A stretch of 18,884 bases of DNA from Cryomorphaceae bacterium (GCA_021298235.1 JAJTDX010000043.1:1-18884); one strand, 5' to 3'; positions 1 through 7,833 are shown, numbered from the stretch's first letter. Notes: a model not told the origin generated them from the letters alone. Numbers and translations are program-made.

Positions 1-897
1 AAACGCATTAACCGAATCGCCGTTTTTACCCTTCCTCCCGAAATGTTCGGATTTCACAAGGATCATATTGAATACCTCACAGAACACGCCGTTGATCCCG
101 ACAAACGTAGGTATGCAGTAGAAGGCGAAGCTCAATGTCACTACATCGATCTAGATCATTACTACAAAAAAGGCGAGAATCCATTTGAAATCATACCAAA
201 AAGATGGGATGAGGCTGTTAAAAAATTTAGTGAAGATACCTTGCAAGCCTATGGAATAGTTCCTTGGCACATTAATCTCATGAAGTACAAGCTACAAAAA
301 GCTTTTGAAACCAAAAACGTTGATCTGATTCTAAAGTATTCGGCGGATATTGGTCACTACATAGGCGATGCGCATGTACCGTTACACACCACAGAAAACT
401 ACAATGGTCAGCTGACAGGACAGAAGGGAATTCACGGACTTTGGGAAAGCAGGTTGGTAGAAATCAATGCAGAATCCTATGATTATTTTGTTGGAAAGAG
501 CACCTATTTGAACAGTATCTTGGATCTTGCCTGGGAGGCTGTGCGTGGATCACATACGGCATTAGACTCCGTATTGAGTATAGAGCGTGAGCTTACGAAA
601 GAGTTCCCTTCAGATTTGAAATATAGTTTTGAGCAACGAGGCAACCTGACAGTATCCGTCTATTCACAGGAATTTTGCAAGGCGTATCATGCCCGCATGA
701 ATGGAATGGTCGAGCGACGCATGCGCGCGGCAATTCTAGCTGTCGGATCGGTTTGGTACACCGCGTGGGTAGATGCCGGTCAACCTGACTTGCGAGCTTT
801 GCAAGATGTCCCCCCTTCCTCAGCACTCCTTGAGGAAATGCAAAGTCTCGACGAACACTTTCACAACCAGAAACATAAAGGAAGAATTTGCGAATAA
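1..897 (+). CDS. Zinc-dependent phospholipase C / S1-P1 nuclease-like protein (5' end outside window)
   Basis: The frame is open from base 1 (KRINRIAVFTLPPEMFG...) with no stop, so the true start lies upstream and the ATG at 43 is internal. About 298 residues are visible. Histidine- and acid-rich stretches typical of the tri-zinc S1/P1 nuclease and zinc-dependent phospholipase C fold are present: HYIDLDHY near visible residue 48, GHYIGDAHVPLH near 116 (HxxxD), and GIHGLWE near 143 (HxxxE). Known members hydrolyse phosphodiesters of phospholipids or nucleic acids, usually outside the cytoplasm; the substrate here cannot be told. A signal peptide, if any, lies off the window. The stop at 895 is followed by a 30-bp gap to the next gene on the same strand. 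Family assignment is fairly sure, substrate is not. Confidence 0.75.
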   Translation, partial: KRINRIAVFTLPPEMFGFHKDHIEYLTEHAVDPDKRRYAVEGEAQCHYIDLDHYYKKGENPFEIIPKRWDEAVKKFSEDTLQAYGIVPWHINLMKYKLQKAFETKNVDLILKYSADIGHYIGDAHVPLHTTENYNGQLTGQKGIHGLWESRLVEINAESYDYFVGKSTYLNSILDLAWEAVRGSHTALDSVLSIERELTKEFPSDLKYSFEQRGNLTVSVYSQEFCKAYHARMNGMVERRMRAAILAVGSVWYTAWVDAGQPDLRALQDVPPSSALLEEMQSLDEHFHNQKHKGRICE

Positions 898-927
898 TTA
901 ATATCTTTCCACCTTAAAATTCACTAC

Positions 928-1593
928 ATGCTAAAATCCTCACTTCTGCTATTGCTTTTTGCGTTCTCTGGATTCATTTCCCAGGCGCAACTAATGGATC
1001 ATAAATTCCATATTTATGGCCGCTACGGAATGGGCGGAGTTCAAGGAGTACCATACACAAATAACCTTGGCACATCGTATTCCATAGGAAGTCTCAATGC
1101 TGAAATCCTATTGAAAAAACAATTCGGATTGAATTACAACTTCGACTATCAAATGAGGAAAGATAGTATCAACCAATTCCACGCATCCATGGGTGTAATT
1201 GGAGCTCCGTTACTGATGGGTTTTGGGCTCTATAAATCGTTCGATGGCGACACTACAAGCAAAGGTGCGGGGGCTATATTGGTTGGGTTATTGCTTTTAG
1301 CTCTGCCTGATGGAGTGAGCTTTCATTATTCGCCGGCCTACAGCTGGGACATCTCTCCGTATGCAAATATCCTGGGACTTGATTTCATTCGTGATAAAAA
1401 ATCGAATGAAACATTCATCAAGTACGCCTGTTCATTTGGCGTGAAGAGCACCTATATCCTGAACGATTTCCTGACCTTTACAGCTTTTGCCGAAACGCGT
1501 CAGGCAGCAAAATTTGGATGGGGATTTGGTGGAGGACTTGGGGTCGGTGTGCTTCTCGGTAAAAAACAAGTTAGTGCAGCAACTGTAGAATAG
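928..1593 (+). CDS. Secreted or outer-membrane protein of unknown function
   Basis: 221 residues with a clear Sec signal peptide (MLKSSLLLLLFAFSGFISQA, cleavage expected around residue 20 before Q). The mature part alternates polar and aromatic residues (HKFHIYGRYGMGG, FGLNYNFDYQM, FHYSPAYSWDISPYANI) and contains a Gly/Leu-rich hydrophobic segment near residues 110-128 and another Gly-rich one near 195-212. This suggests a small beta-barrel or other envelope protein, but I do not recognise a named family. Its stop codon abuts the ATG of the following natA remnant with no gap, so the two were probably co-transcribed. No catalytic motif is visible. Envelope location is an inference from the signal peptide and composition. 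Confidence 0.7.
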   Translation: MLKSSLLLLLFAFSGFISQAQLMDHKFHIYGRYGMGGVQGVPYTNNLGTSYSIGSLNAEILLKKQFGLNYNFDYQMRKDSINQFHASMGVIGAPLLMGFGLYKSFDGDTTSKGAGAILVGLLLLALPDGVSFHYSPAYSWDISPYANILGLDFIRDKKSNETFIKYACSFGVKSTYILNDFLTFTAFAETRQAAKFGWGFGGGLGVGVLLGKKQVSAATVE

Positions 1594-2206
1594 ATGATAA
1601 AAGTATCACAGCTCCGAAAGGAATTTGAGTTAAACCGACAAAATAGAGATCTCCGGAGTAAATGCTGTCAAAGAGCAACAAAAAGCACGTGAGAAAATTG
1701 GATTCCTCACAGGTTCTACTGGACTGTATGCCCGACTGACTCCAAATGAATTGATTGCATATTTCAGTGACTTATACGGTGTCGAAAGACAACTCATGGA
1801 ACAGCGAAAACTGAAGCTGTATGATTTGCTCGATATGCACGATTTCCAAAACAAACGAATAGGAAAGCTAAGTACCGGAATGAAGCAGAAAGTTTCCATT
1901 TGTCGTACGATGATTCACGACCCTGAGGTACTGATCTTCGACGAACCGACGAGTGGTTTGGATGTGATCACAGCGGAAAACATTATTAAGCTGATCCAAT
2001 CGTGCAAAGAAGAAGGCAAAACTGTGATCTTTTCCAGTCACATCATGAGCGAGGTTGACCTCTTATGTGACGACCTTGCTATCATTGATAAAGGTAAGCT
2101 TCTCTACTCTGGAACCATGGAGTCTTTCAGAATCAATATGAAAGAAGCGAACCTCACCTCTGAATTCATCCGAATTATTCACGACCACAGACAAGGCATC
2201 GCATGA
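1594..2206 (+). pseudogene. natA: natA-like ABC transporter ATPase, broken: Walker A region deleted and frame shifted
   Basis: The ATG at 1594 opens a normal NatA N-terminus (MIKVSQLRKEFELN) but the frame ends at TGA 1690 after 32 residues. From about 1637 the +1 frame resumes as NatA: DKIEISGVNAVKEQQ, then IGFLTGSTGLY, the ABC signature LSTGMKQKV (near 1867), Walker B LIFDEPTSGLD (near 1930) and the H-loop FSSHIMSEV (near 2027), ending at TGA 2204. Between the two parts roughly 50 codons that should carry the P-loop (GPNGAGKTT) are missing. The restored frame has a stop at 1631 and no ATG; its first usable start is TTG 1751, inside the domain. No ATP-binding protein could be made from this sequence. 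NatA family proteins power NatB-type Na+/drug efflux. The stop overlaps natB by 4 bp. Either a true deletion or an assembly error. Confidence 0.85.
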
Positions 2207-3393
2207 TTAGAAAAATATTTCTCAAAGAACTAAAAGACACTCTTCGCGATCGTAGAACACTGATGACAATGTTAGTGATACCTATGCTTCTATTTCCTGT
2301 GATCATAAACATCTTTATTGGAGTTTCATCAGATTTCGAAAAGAATGCAGCAACAAAACCAATAACGATCGGAATCGCAGGAGACAAAGGGAATCCTGTT
2401 GAGAAAATAATAAAGTCCATTCCTGACGAGATCGGTAAAAAGAAGTTAATCCGCTTTTCGGACACATTAGCTTTAATTAGAGATTTGAAAAAGGATAGTA
2501 TTCAGATCGGAATTTACGTCCCAAAGACGTATGAACAAGATATAGCTTCTTTAAAACGATGTGAGCTAAAGGTGTATCACAATGTAACGGAAATGGGCAT
2601 GCAAGAACGAGCCGAACAATTTATGGCTGTCGTTCAGGGAAGTGAAAAGCTCGACAGACTTAAAAGATTGAACCTGGATGAGGAGAAAATCGAACCTTTA
2701 AAAATCACGTATGTGAATATTGCATCCGAAAAGGAAATGATTGGCAAGCTTGCTGGTGGAATGTTGCCATACATCTTCATCGTTTTTGGTTTTATTGGAT
2801 GTATGTATCCTGCTATAGATTTATTTACAGGGGAAAAAGAACGAGGGACCATCGAAACACTCCTCACGACACCAGTCACGCGTTGGCAGATCCTCATCGG
2901 CAAAATGGGAGTAGTTGTTCTCTCAGGACTTACTGCAGCGACGTGCGCCTTGCTGGGACTTTTTGTATCCATAGAAACTCTGGACGTTCTTCCTGATCAG
3001 GAAATCCTAAAAGTCGTTCACAGCATTTTAAGCCCGGGATTCATTGTGATGTTGTACTGTTTACTTATTCCGCTAACCATATTTTTTGCAGGCGTCATGA
3101 TCCCGATCTGTATTCATGCTAAAACGTTCAAGGAGGCTCAAAGTATTATTACACCACTGAACATTGTGATGGTCCTTCCAGCCATGGTTGGATTTTTTCC
3201 CGGAATAGAATTAAATTGGATCACCGCATCTATACCCGTTGTCAACGTCGTATTAGCCACTAAAGAACTAATTGCAGGAACGCTGGAAATTGGATTAATA
3301 AGCATAAGCTTTCTGGTGATGATCAGTTTGGCTGGCCTGGCCGTGCTACTGTCCTATCGTCGATTTGATAAAGAAACGAATGTTCTGAACTAA
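2203..3393 (+). CDS. natB: ABC-2 type Na+ efflux permease NatB
   Basis: 396 residues with the NatB/ABC-2 layout: a cytoplasmic start (MIRKIFLKELKDTLRDRRTL), one membrane segment at about residues 20-42, a large extracytoplasmic region, then a hydrophobic core from about residue 185 to 390 with several membrane segments and the conserved GEKERGTIETLLTTPVTRWQILIGK loop near 205-230. The family exports Na+ and toxic compounds together with an ATPase. The ATG overlaps the natA stop (ATGA), so it is the second gene of a coupled pair. The coding frame is intact although the partner ATPase is broken, so it would need another ATPase or be non-functional. The stop directly abuts the stop of the convergent TPM gene. 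Confidence 0.85.
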   Translation: MIRKIFLKELKDTLRDRRTLMTMLVIPMLLFPVIINIFIGVSSDFEKNAATKPITIGIAGDKGNPVEKIIKSIPDEIGKKKLIRFSDTLALIRDLKKDSIQIGIYVPKTYEQDIASLKRCELKVYHNVTEMGMQERAEQFMAVVQGSEKLDRLKRLNLDEEKIEPLKITYVNIASEKEMIGKLAGGMLPYIFIVFGFIGCMYPAIDLFTGEKERGTIETLLTTPVTRWQILIGKMGVVVLSGLTAATCALLGLFVSIETLDVLPDQEILKVVHSILSPGFIVMLYCLLIPLTIFFAGVMIPICIHAKTFKEAQSIITPLNIVMVLPAMVGFFPGIELNWITASIPVVNVVLATKELIAGTLEIGLISISFLVMISLAGLAVLLSYRRFDKETNVLN

Positions 3394-4140
3394 TTACCAA
3401 CTTCCACCAGCCCCACCACCTCCGGAGCTGCCACCACCAAAACCTCCGAATCCACCGGAGCCACCTCTGTGGCCGCCACCGCCAAAAAAGATTCCCCCAC
3501 CACCCATTGTAATGCCACCGCCGCCTCTTTTACCATAAAGTATCAGGACGAGCACGATAACCATGAAAATTACTGTCAATGCTTCAGGAAGGTCACTTTC
3601 CGAATTACCTTTAGAATAGGCATCTGAATTATATTCTCCGACAGCAAGTGACTTTAACACCTTAACTGCGGCACTAATTCCATCTATATAGGCTTCTTGT
3701 TTGAAATAAGGTATCATTTCATTCTCAACAATCTCCTTGCATGTCAAATCAGGAATAGCTCCTTCCAAGCCACGACCGGTTCCAATGAACACTTTACGTT
3801 CGTTTTTTGCGCCTGTAGGTTTTATTAGAATTAAAACCCCATTGTCTTCTTTTTCTTGACCTATCCCCCATTTATCGATTACACGTGATGTGTATTCCCA
3901 TGGCTCGAAACCATGAAGATCATCCACAATGAGCACTGCAATCTGGTTGGAAGTTGAATCTGCAAACTTTTCTAGTTCATTTTCCAACTGCTTGGCATCC
4001 GCTTTCGAAATAAGCTCAGGAAATTCTTTCGATAGATTATTAACTAACCTCGGAGGCAAAGGTCGTTCGGGTAACTCGTCTTGACCAAAAACAAGCTGAG
4101 AAAAGAAAAATAAACCAAAAATGATTAAAATTTTTTTCAT
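3394..4140 (-). CDS. TPM-domain envelope protein with Gly-rich C-terminus (YgcG-like)
   Basis: 248 residues: signal peptide MKKILIIFGLFFFSQLVFGQ, TPM domain at about 25-170 (LSKADAKQLENEL-like start, NQIAVLIVDDLHG, WGIGQEKEDNGVLILI, KVFIGTGRGLEGAIPD), one membrane helix near 188-205 (LTVIFMVIVLVLILYG) and a tail made almost only of Gly, Ser and Phe ending GGGGAGGSW. This order is the usual YgcG/TPM protein. TPM domains are linked to membrane-protein turnover and photosystem repair in plants; in bacteria the function is unclear. The ATG overlaps the stop of the preceding TPM gene by 4 bp (ATGA), so translation is coupled. Last gene of the lemA-TPM-TPM operon; no terminator separates it from convergent natB. 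Confidence 0.85.
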   Translation of the reverse strand: MKKILIIFGLFFFSQLVFGQDELPERPLPPRLVNNLSKEFPELISKADAKQLENELEKFADSTSNQIAVLIVDDLHGFEPWEYTSRVIDKWGIGQEKEDNGVLILIKPTGAKNERKVFIGTGRGLEGAIPDLTCKEIVENEMIPYFKQEAYIDGISAAVKVLKSLAVGEYNSDAYSKGNSESDLPEALTVIFMVIVLVLILYGKRGGGGITMGGGGIFFGGGGHRGGSGGFGGFGGGSSGGGGAGGSW

Positions 4141-4571
4141 TTTCCAAAGGTCATTTCATTCGATAATTCATTCCGATCATCGGCTTTTTTAGGATAATAG
4201 AGGGATAAATGTTCGCCTGTTTTTTGAATGCCTTTTATCAAACCTTCAACATAATTCGACTCTTTAAAATCCATGATTATTTGTGCTTTAATTTCATCCC
4301 AAAATCCCGGTTGAACTTTTTCATGAATCCCAGCATCGCCGATGATAGCAATTTTTCTGTCGTCTGTCGCAATGTAGAAAAGTACCCCATTGCGTTCAAT
4401 TGTCTGGCGCATACCTAGTTTTCTAAACACCCGGAATGCCTTTTGAACAGGATCTCCAAAACATTTTTTATCCACATGAACACGAATTTCACCTGAAGTT
4501 AGAAGCTCAGCAGCCTCAATTGCATCAACAATTTGCTTCTGATCTTGCTCTGAAAAAAGTTGATTTTCCAT
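4137..4571 (-). CDS. Short TPM-domain protein
   Basis: 144 residues without a signal peptide. It holds the TPM core: EAAELLTSGEIRVHVDKKC, then RQTIERNGVLFYIATDDRKIAIIGDAGIHEKV, matching the same fold as the downstream TPM protein but with no membrane helix and no Gly-rich tail. Such short cytosolic or periplasm-facing TPM proteins commonly sit between lemA and a YgcG-like gene in Bacteroidota. It is 37 bp downstream of lemA, with a hairpin in the gap only 9 bp before its ATG, and overlaps the next gene by 4 bp. Its biochemical role is unknown. Confidence 0.8.
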   Translation of the reverse strand: MENQLFSEQDQKQIVDAIEAAELLTSGEIRVHVDKKCFGDPVQKAFRVFRKLGMRQTIERNGVLFYIATDDRKIAIIGDAGIHEKVQPGFWDEIKAQIIMDFKESNYVEGLIKGIQKTGEHLSLYYPKKADDRNELSNEMTFGK

Positions 4572-4580
4572 GGTAAAAGA

Positions 4581-4601
4581 AAAGCGACATAAAGCCGCTT
4601 T
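4581..4601 (-). terminator. Terminator-like hairpin between lemA and TPM
   Basis: On the minus strand AAAGCGGC pairs with GTCGCTTT (8 bp, one G-U) around a TTTAT loop, followed by TTCTTTT. It lies after the lemA stop and 9 bp before the TPM ATG. It could be an attenuator that makes lemA more abundant, an mRNA 3' end stabiliser, or a block of the TPM start. Seen directly; role inferred. Confidence 0.5.
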
Positions 4602-4608
4602 AAGATGA

Positions 4609-5220
4609 TTATTGTCTCATGCTTTTAATGTCCGGGGCATCTTCTGCGCCCTCTTTTGCTTGAAAATATGCTTTCTTTTCAAAACCAAACAATCCAGCCC
4701 AAATATTTCTTGGAAATCGACGGATAAAGGTATTGTAGTCGCCCACCACATCGTTGTAATCCCCTCTTGCCTTAGCAATTCTGTTCTCCATCCCTTCATA
4801 CTGAGCTTGGTAACCGATGAAGGCATCGCTTGCTTTGAGGTTAGGATAATTCTCAGAAACAGCAAGCAATCTCCCCAACGCTTGGCCAAATTGATCTTGA
4901 GCTTTTTGGAATTTATCCAGATTTTCCTGCGACAAATCGTCAATGTTGACTGTCACTCGAGTCGCATTCGCTCGCGCTTCGATAATTTCTTTCAGTGTAG
5001 ATTTTTCATATTCAGCATTCGCCAGAACAATCTCAAATAGATTCTTGGTCTTATCCATACGGGCCTGATATTGAACCTCCACCTGCTGCCAGCTCTTATT
5101 GACACCATTTTCCTCTTTATCCACCATGGAGTTGTAGGAAGAACATCCGTTAAAAAAGATCAGAAGAACAAAACCTAAAACAGAAAACAAAATAATTCTA
5201 GAAGTACTCATAACTTTCAC
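4609..5220 (-). CDS. lemA: LemA family lipoprotein
   Basis: 203 residues. The N-terminus has a hydrophobic stretch ending in a lipobox (FFNGC, Cys 26), so it should be a lipoprotein. The rest is the helical LemA domain: YNSMVDKEENGVNKSWQQVE (with the usual NxxV..W..VE start), YQARMDKTKNLFEIV, RANATRVTV, YPNLKASDAFIGYQAQYEGMENRIAKARGDYND and the closing YNTFIRRFPRNIWAGLFGFEKKAYF. LemA proteins are membrane-anchored helical bundles of unclear function. First gene of the lemA-TPM-TPM operon. MSTSRI three residues downstream is an alternative start; both keep the lipobox. Confidence 0.9.
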   Translation of the reverse strand: MKVMSTSRIILFSVLGFVLLIFFNGCSSYNSMVDKEENGVNKSWQQVEVQYQARMDKTKNLFEIVLANAEYEKSTLKEIIEARANATRVTVNIDDLSQENLDKFQKAQDQFGQALGRLLAVSENYPNLKASDAFIGYQAQYEGMENRIAKARGDYNDVVGDYNTFIRRFPRNIWAGLFGFEKKAYFQAKEGAEDAPDIKSMRQ

Positions 5221-5274
5221 AAAATGAATCTAAAGTTAAGACATAAACGTCAAGTTAATCTATTTCTTAACAAA

Positions 5275-5300
5275 AAATGAGAGACCAAAGCCTCTCATTT
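5275..5300 (-). terminator. Rho-independent terminator of the TonB receptor-lipoprotein unit
   Basis: Perfect 9-bp inverted repeat (AAATGAGAG / CTCTCATTT) with an 8-nt loop, 19 bp after the stop of the small lipoprotein. Read on the minus strand it ends in a run of T (TTTTTTG). It closes the minus-strand unit and insulates the lemA operon downstream. Confidence 0.8.
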
Positions 5301-5319
5301 ATCATTTAAAACAGTTAGG

Positions 5320-5535
5320 TCAATGGCCATGACAATGTACCGTATATGTTCCGGTTGTATCGGTGTACCCATTGGCCTCTAGGGATTCAAGTTCATCTCC
5401 GCATTTCTCTCCAAGCTCGACTTCTGCACCATCTTTGTCGTAGTGACACTCATGACATTGGTTCTTATTGCACGATGTCACTCCTAAGAGAAATACAAGA
5501 ATAAATACTGATTTAATGTTCGTTTTTGTTTTCAT
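5320..5535 (-). CDS. Small His/Cys-rich lipoprotein, putative metal binding
   Basis: 71 residues. Hydrophobic leader followed by a lipobox (GVTSC, Cys 22), so the mature chain is about 50 residues anchored by lipid. It then shows CHECH at 27-31, Cys 45 in GEKCGDE, and HCHGH at the very C-terminus (67-71). Five His and four non-lipid Cys in such a short acidic chain suggest metal binding. Its ATG overlaps the TonB receptor stop by 4 bp (ATGA), so it is translationally coupled, and a strong terminator follows. Together with the nearby Fur-family regulator this points to a periplasmic or surface metal (zinc or copper) carrier acting with the receptor. The function is inference; no named family is claimed. 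Confidence 0.75.
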   Translation of the reverse strand: MKTKTNIKSVFILVFLLGVTSCNKNQCHECHYDKDGAEVELGEKCGDELESLEANGYTDTTGTYTVHCHGH

Positions 5536-7766
5536 TTGATTTTGGTTTTTAGATTGTATTTTAAGTTAACGTAGAAATTTCTTCCCGGACCGGGCATCTG
5601 AATGTTCTTCAAGCGAGAAAGATGGTCGATGTAGCTTTCGTTGAGAAGATTCTTGCACCCAACACTCCATTCAATGATTTCTTTTTGACCAATACTAAAA
5701 TTGATTCCGATGTCCAGCACATTGAAACGTTTAGATGGTGTTTCATAGAATGAAATTCTTGACTGATCGCCCATCCAAACATGCTGCAAAACTATTTCCT
5801 TGATCTTCCATTTTGACCCAACATTCAGCTCATATTTTAATTGCGTTTGAACTCGGGGTTGAGGGATAAATGCGATGCTGCTGTCTAACTGAGTATAGGT
5901 ATCGATGAACGAACCCGTCATTTCCAGGTGCAATTCATGTAGGAAATGTGGGTGAAAATGGAAACCTGCATCAAACCCATAAAAGTACACTTCTGGAACC
6001 CGGCTATACTTAAATACTGGAATCCCATCCACAACCGAATCGACCGGTTGAAGCGAAATAAAGTCTCGAATGTAATTCACGTAGGGATTCAAAACAAAAG
6101 AAATATGCTCGGTCTGCCATTCCCCGGTTACATCCAATTGGGTGGCTTTCTCAGGCAAAAGTGTAGCGTCACCGATCTCGAATCTCAATGCGCCATGGTG
6201 AAATCCATTGGATAACAATTCCGTGAGATGCGGCGCTCTAAATCCTGACGAGAACATACTTCTGAAAATAATCTTATCCTTGTGATAAACCAATCCAAAA
6301 GCACCGTTCACTCCGCGAAAATTAAAGGTGCGTTGCATCGAATCCTCTAGAACATTGATTGTTCTGAGATCATACCTCAATCCACCCTGAAAATTGAGGT
6401 TCTTATCAGAAAGCAAAAATGTGGTGTACGCACCATTGTCAAAGGTTGACGAATTGGGTATAAGCAAATCAGATGCATTTTGAGCATTCAGATTTGACTG
6501 CCCCATTCCCATGACTCCTGAGATCCATTTCCAATTGGTTCCTGATAAAGTATATCGTACATTGTACATAAGATTCCTTAGAGTCATACTAAGGCTCGGT
6601 ATGGTAACTTTTTCGTCGTATTCGATCAACCTATTTTGTGTAAATGCCGCCAAGGCAAACAATTCACTGCGTTTAAAGAACCACTTATTATCAAAACTCA
6701 AGTAGTGGTTATTGAAGAATTGAGCTGGTAAGGTGTAGAATCGTTTCTGGTCAGAAACCTGAAAATCAATGTAATTAACCGTCGAATCATGTGTATGACC
6801 TGGAATCCCAGTAATCGTTCGGTTGTAGGTATACCGAAGATGATGCAATCCTTTTTTGGAAGTGTATGAAACCACTCCACGTAAAACCTCCTCATTGAAA
6901 CGTGAATTTTCTGCAAACTTTCCATTGGGCAATTTAAAATCTGCGTGGTTTGCCAAACTTCCGGCGATCATGTAACGCCATTTTGTTCCGGATTGTCTCA
7001 ACGTCAATCTCGAAACACCACCCATCGAGGCTGAATGCCCTAGCAATTGAAACTGTCCCTCCAAAAAACCAACGGCCGCAGGAGCAAGATCCGTGTAATG
7101 TATAACTCCACCCAGCGCATCAGCACCGTAGATAAGTGAAACCGGACCCTTGATCACTTCCACGGAACCAATACACAATTCAGCCATACCCATGCCATGA
7201 TCTCCACCCCATTGTTGTGCTTCAATTCGCATCGCATTCATCAAGCTCACAATTCGCATCCCTTGTAATCCTCGAATGACGGGCTTCGAAATCCCCATTC
7301 CCAAACCGGCTTGGTACACACCAGGGATTTTACTTATAAGTTCTCCCATAGTTAAGGTTGGAACCGCATTCAATGAACTTACTTTTCGAGTCTCTATATG
7401 AAACGCATTTTGATTTCTCGCCTGAACCGCAAGTCCCGAGACGGTGACTTCTTGCAAATCCAGGTGCTGGGGTTTTAAACGAATTGTTATGGGTTCAGTA
7501 GCTGAACTAATACTGATCAGGCTGGTTTGAAAACCAGTTGCAATAACTTTTAATGTTCCTTGGATTGATTTTCCGAGATCAACAGAAAATGCACCATCGA
7601 CATCTGAATAAACGACCTGATCTTTTTCTAGAAGCGTGATCTGTGCATCATTCACAGGTTGATCAGAAATAGAATCTTTAATCCTTCCTGCAAGGACAGC
7701 TTGGGAATGCCCTCCGAACCAAGTGAATACAACAATTAAAGCGAAAAATACTTTTAATACCCTCAT
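5532..7766 (-). CDS. TonB-dependent receptor, ZnuD-like metal uptake
   Basis: 744 residues from the ATG at 7766. An in-frame TTG at 7784 is possible, but the ATG gives a clean signal peptide (MRVLKVFFALIVVFTWFGG...) and sits 15 bp after a good promoter box. Order: signal peptide; carboxypeptidase-like regulatory repeat at about 25-105 (VLAGRIKDSISDQPVNDAQI); plug at about 110-225 with ISKIPGVYQAGLG, PVIRGLQGMRIVSL and VEVIKGPVSLIYGADALGG; then the beta-barrel up to NFYVNLKYNLKTKIK. HGMGM in the plug, GHTHD and SNGFHHGALRFEIGD in barrel loops resemble ZnuD-type zinc receptors. Divergent from a Fur/Zur-like regulator with operators between them, and coupled to a His/Cys lipoprotein. Zinc as substrate is likely but inferred; copper or another chelate remains possible. 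Confidence 0.85.
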   Translation of the reverse strand: MRVLKVFFALIVVFTWFGGHSQAVLAGRIKDSISDQPVNDAQITLLEKDQVVYSDVDGAFSVDLGKSIQGTLKVIATGFQTSLISISSATEPITIRLKPQHLDLQEVTVSGLAVQARNQNAFHIETRKVSSLNAVPTLTMGELISKIPGVYQAGLGMGISKPVIRGLQGMRIVSLMNAMRIEAQQWGGDHGMGMAELCIGSVEVIKGPVSLIYGADALGGVIHYTDLAPAAVGFLEGQFQLLGHSASMGGVSRLTLRQSGTKWRYMIAGSLANHADFKLPNGKFAENSRFNEEVLRGVVSYTSKKGLHHLRYTYNRTITGIPGHTHDSTVNYIDFQVSDQKRFYTLPAQFFNNHYLSFDNKWFFKRSELFALAAFTQNRLIEYDEKVTIPSLSMTLRNLMYNVRYTLSGTNWKWISGVMGMGQSNLNAQNASDLLIPNSSTFDNGAYTTFLLSDKNLNFQGGLRYDLRTINVLEDSMQRTFNFRGVNGAFGLVYHKDKIIFRSMFSSGFRAPHLTELLSNGFHHGALRFEIGDATLLPEKATQLDVTGEWQTEHISFVLNPYVNYIRDFISLQPVDSVVDGIPVFKYSRVPEVYFYGFDAGFHFHPHFLHELHLEMTGSFIDTYTQLDSSIAFIPQPRVQTQLKYELNVGSKWKIKEIVLQHVWMGDQSRISFYETPSKRFNVLDIGINFSIGQKEIIEWSVGCKNLLNESYIDHLSRLKNIQMPGPGRNFYVNLKYNLKTKIK

Positions 7767-7769
7767 AAC

Positions 7770-7782
7770 GCAACTTGGTTGC
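7770..7782. promoter_or_regulatory. Operator copy 1, perfect inverted repeat GCAAC-TTG-GTTGC
   Basis: The perfect 5-3-5 palindrome lies between the receptor's -7 box and its ATG, touching the last base of the -7 box. A related repeat begins 23 bp further on. A Fur-family dimer bound here would block receptor transcription. Palindrome seen directly; the binding protein is inferred from the neighbouring gene. Confidence 0.6.
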
Positions 7783-7814
7783 AAATATAAATGAAACTTT
7801 GTTGCATTAACAAA
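7782..7814 (-). promoter_or_regulatory. Promoter of the TonB receptor unit
   Basis: On the minus strand a Bacteroidota-type -7 box TATATTTG (7789-7782) matches TAnnTTTG exactly, with TTTG (7814-7811) 21 bp upstream as the -33 box. The ATG is 15 bp downstream. Both inverted repeats of the spacer overlap or lie inside this promoter. Confidence 0.6.
7793..7805. promoter_or_regulatory. Operator copy 2, inverted repeat GAAAC-TTT-GTTGC
   Basis: This is the same 5-3-5 arrangement as the repeat at 7770-7782, with one arm mismatch, offset by 23 bp. It lies between the -33 and -7 boxes of the receptor promoter and covers the -33 box of the regulator promoter, so one bound dimer could repress both genes. 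Confidence 0.5.
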
Positions 7815-7829
7815 TTTATTTTATTTTTG
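7798..7829 (+). promoter_or_regulatory. Promoter of the Fur-family regulator
   Basis: TATTTTTG at 7822-7829 fits TAnnTTTG exactly, and TTTG at 7798-7801 lies 20 bp upstream. Only 4 bp separate the -7 box from the ATG at 7834, so the transcript would begin at or very near the start codon (leaderless or nearly so). Inferred from consensus only. Confidence 0.45.
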
Positions 7830-7833
7830 TTTC

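Noticed and set aside
1751..2206. A 151-residue ATPase gene starting at 1751
   Set aside because: The first codon is TTG within the ABC domain, and clear NatA sequence continues upstream to about 1637. It is part of the broken natA gene, not a short independent gene.
3397..3530. Repetitive CC(A/T/G)CC stretch read as a DNA repeat
   Set aside because: It is the codon pattern of the Gly-rich tail of the TPM protein, not an independent repeat element.
7767..7784. TTG start six codons upstream of the TonB receptor ATG
   Set aside because: It covers the operator palindrome and adds non-signal residues (LQPSCV); the ATG gives a standard signal peptide.
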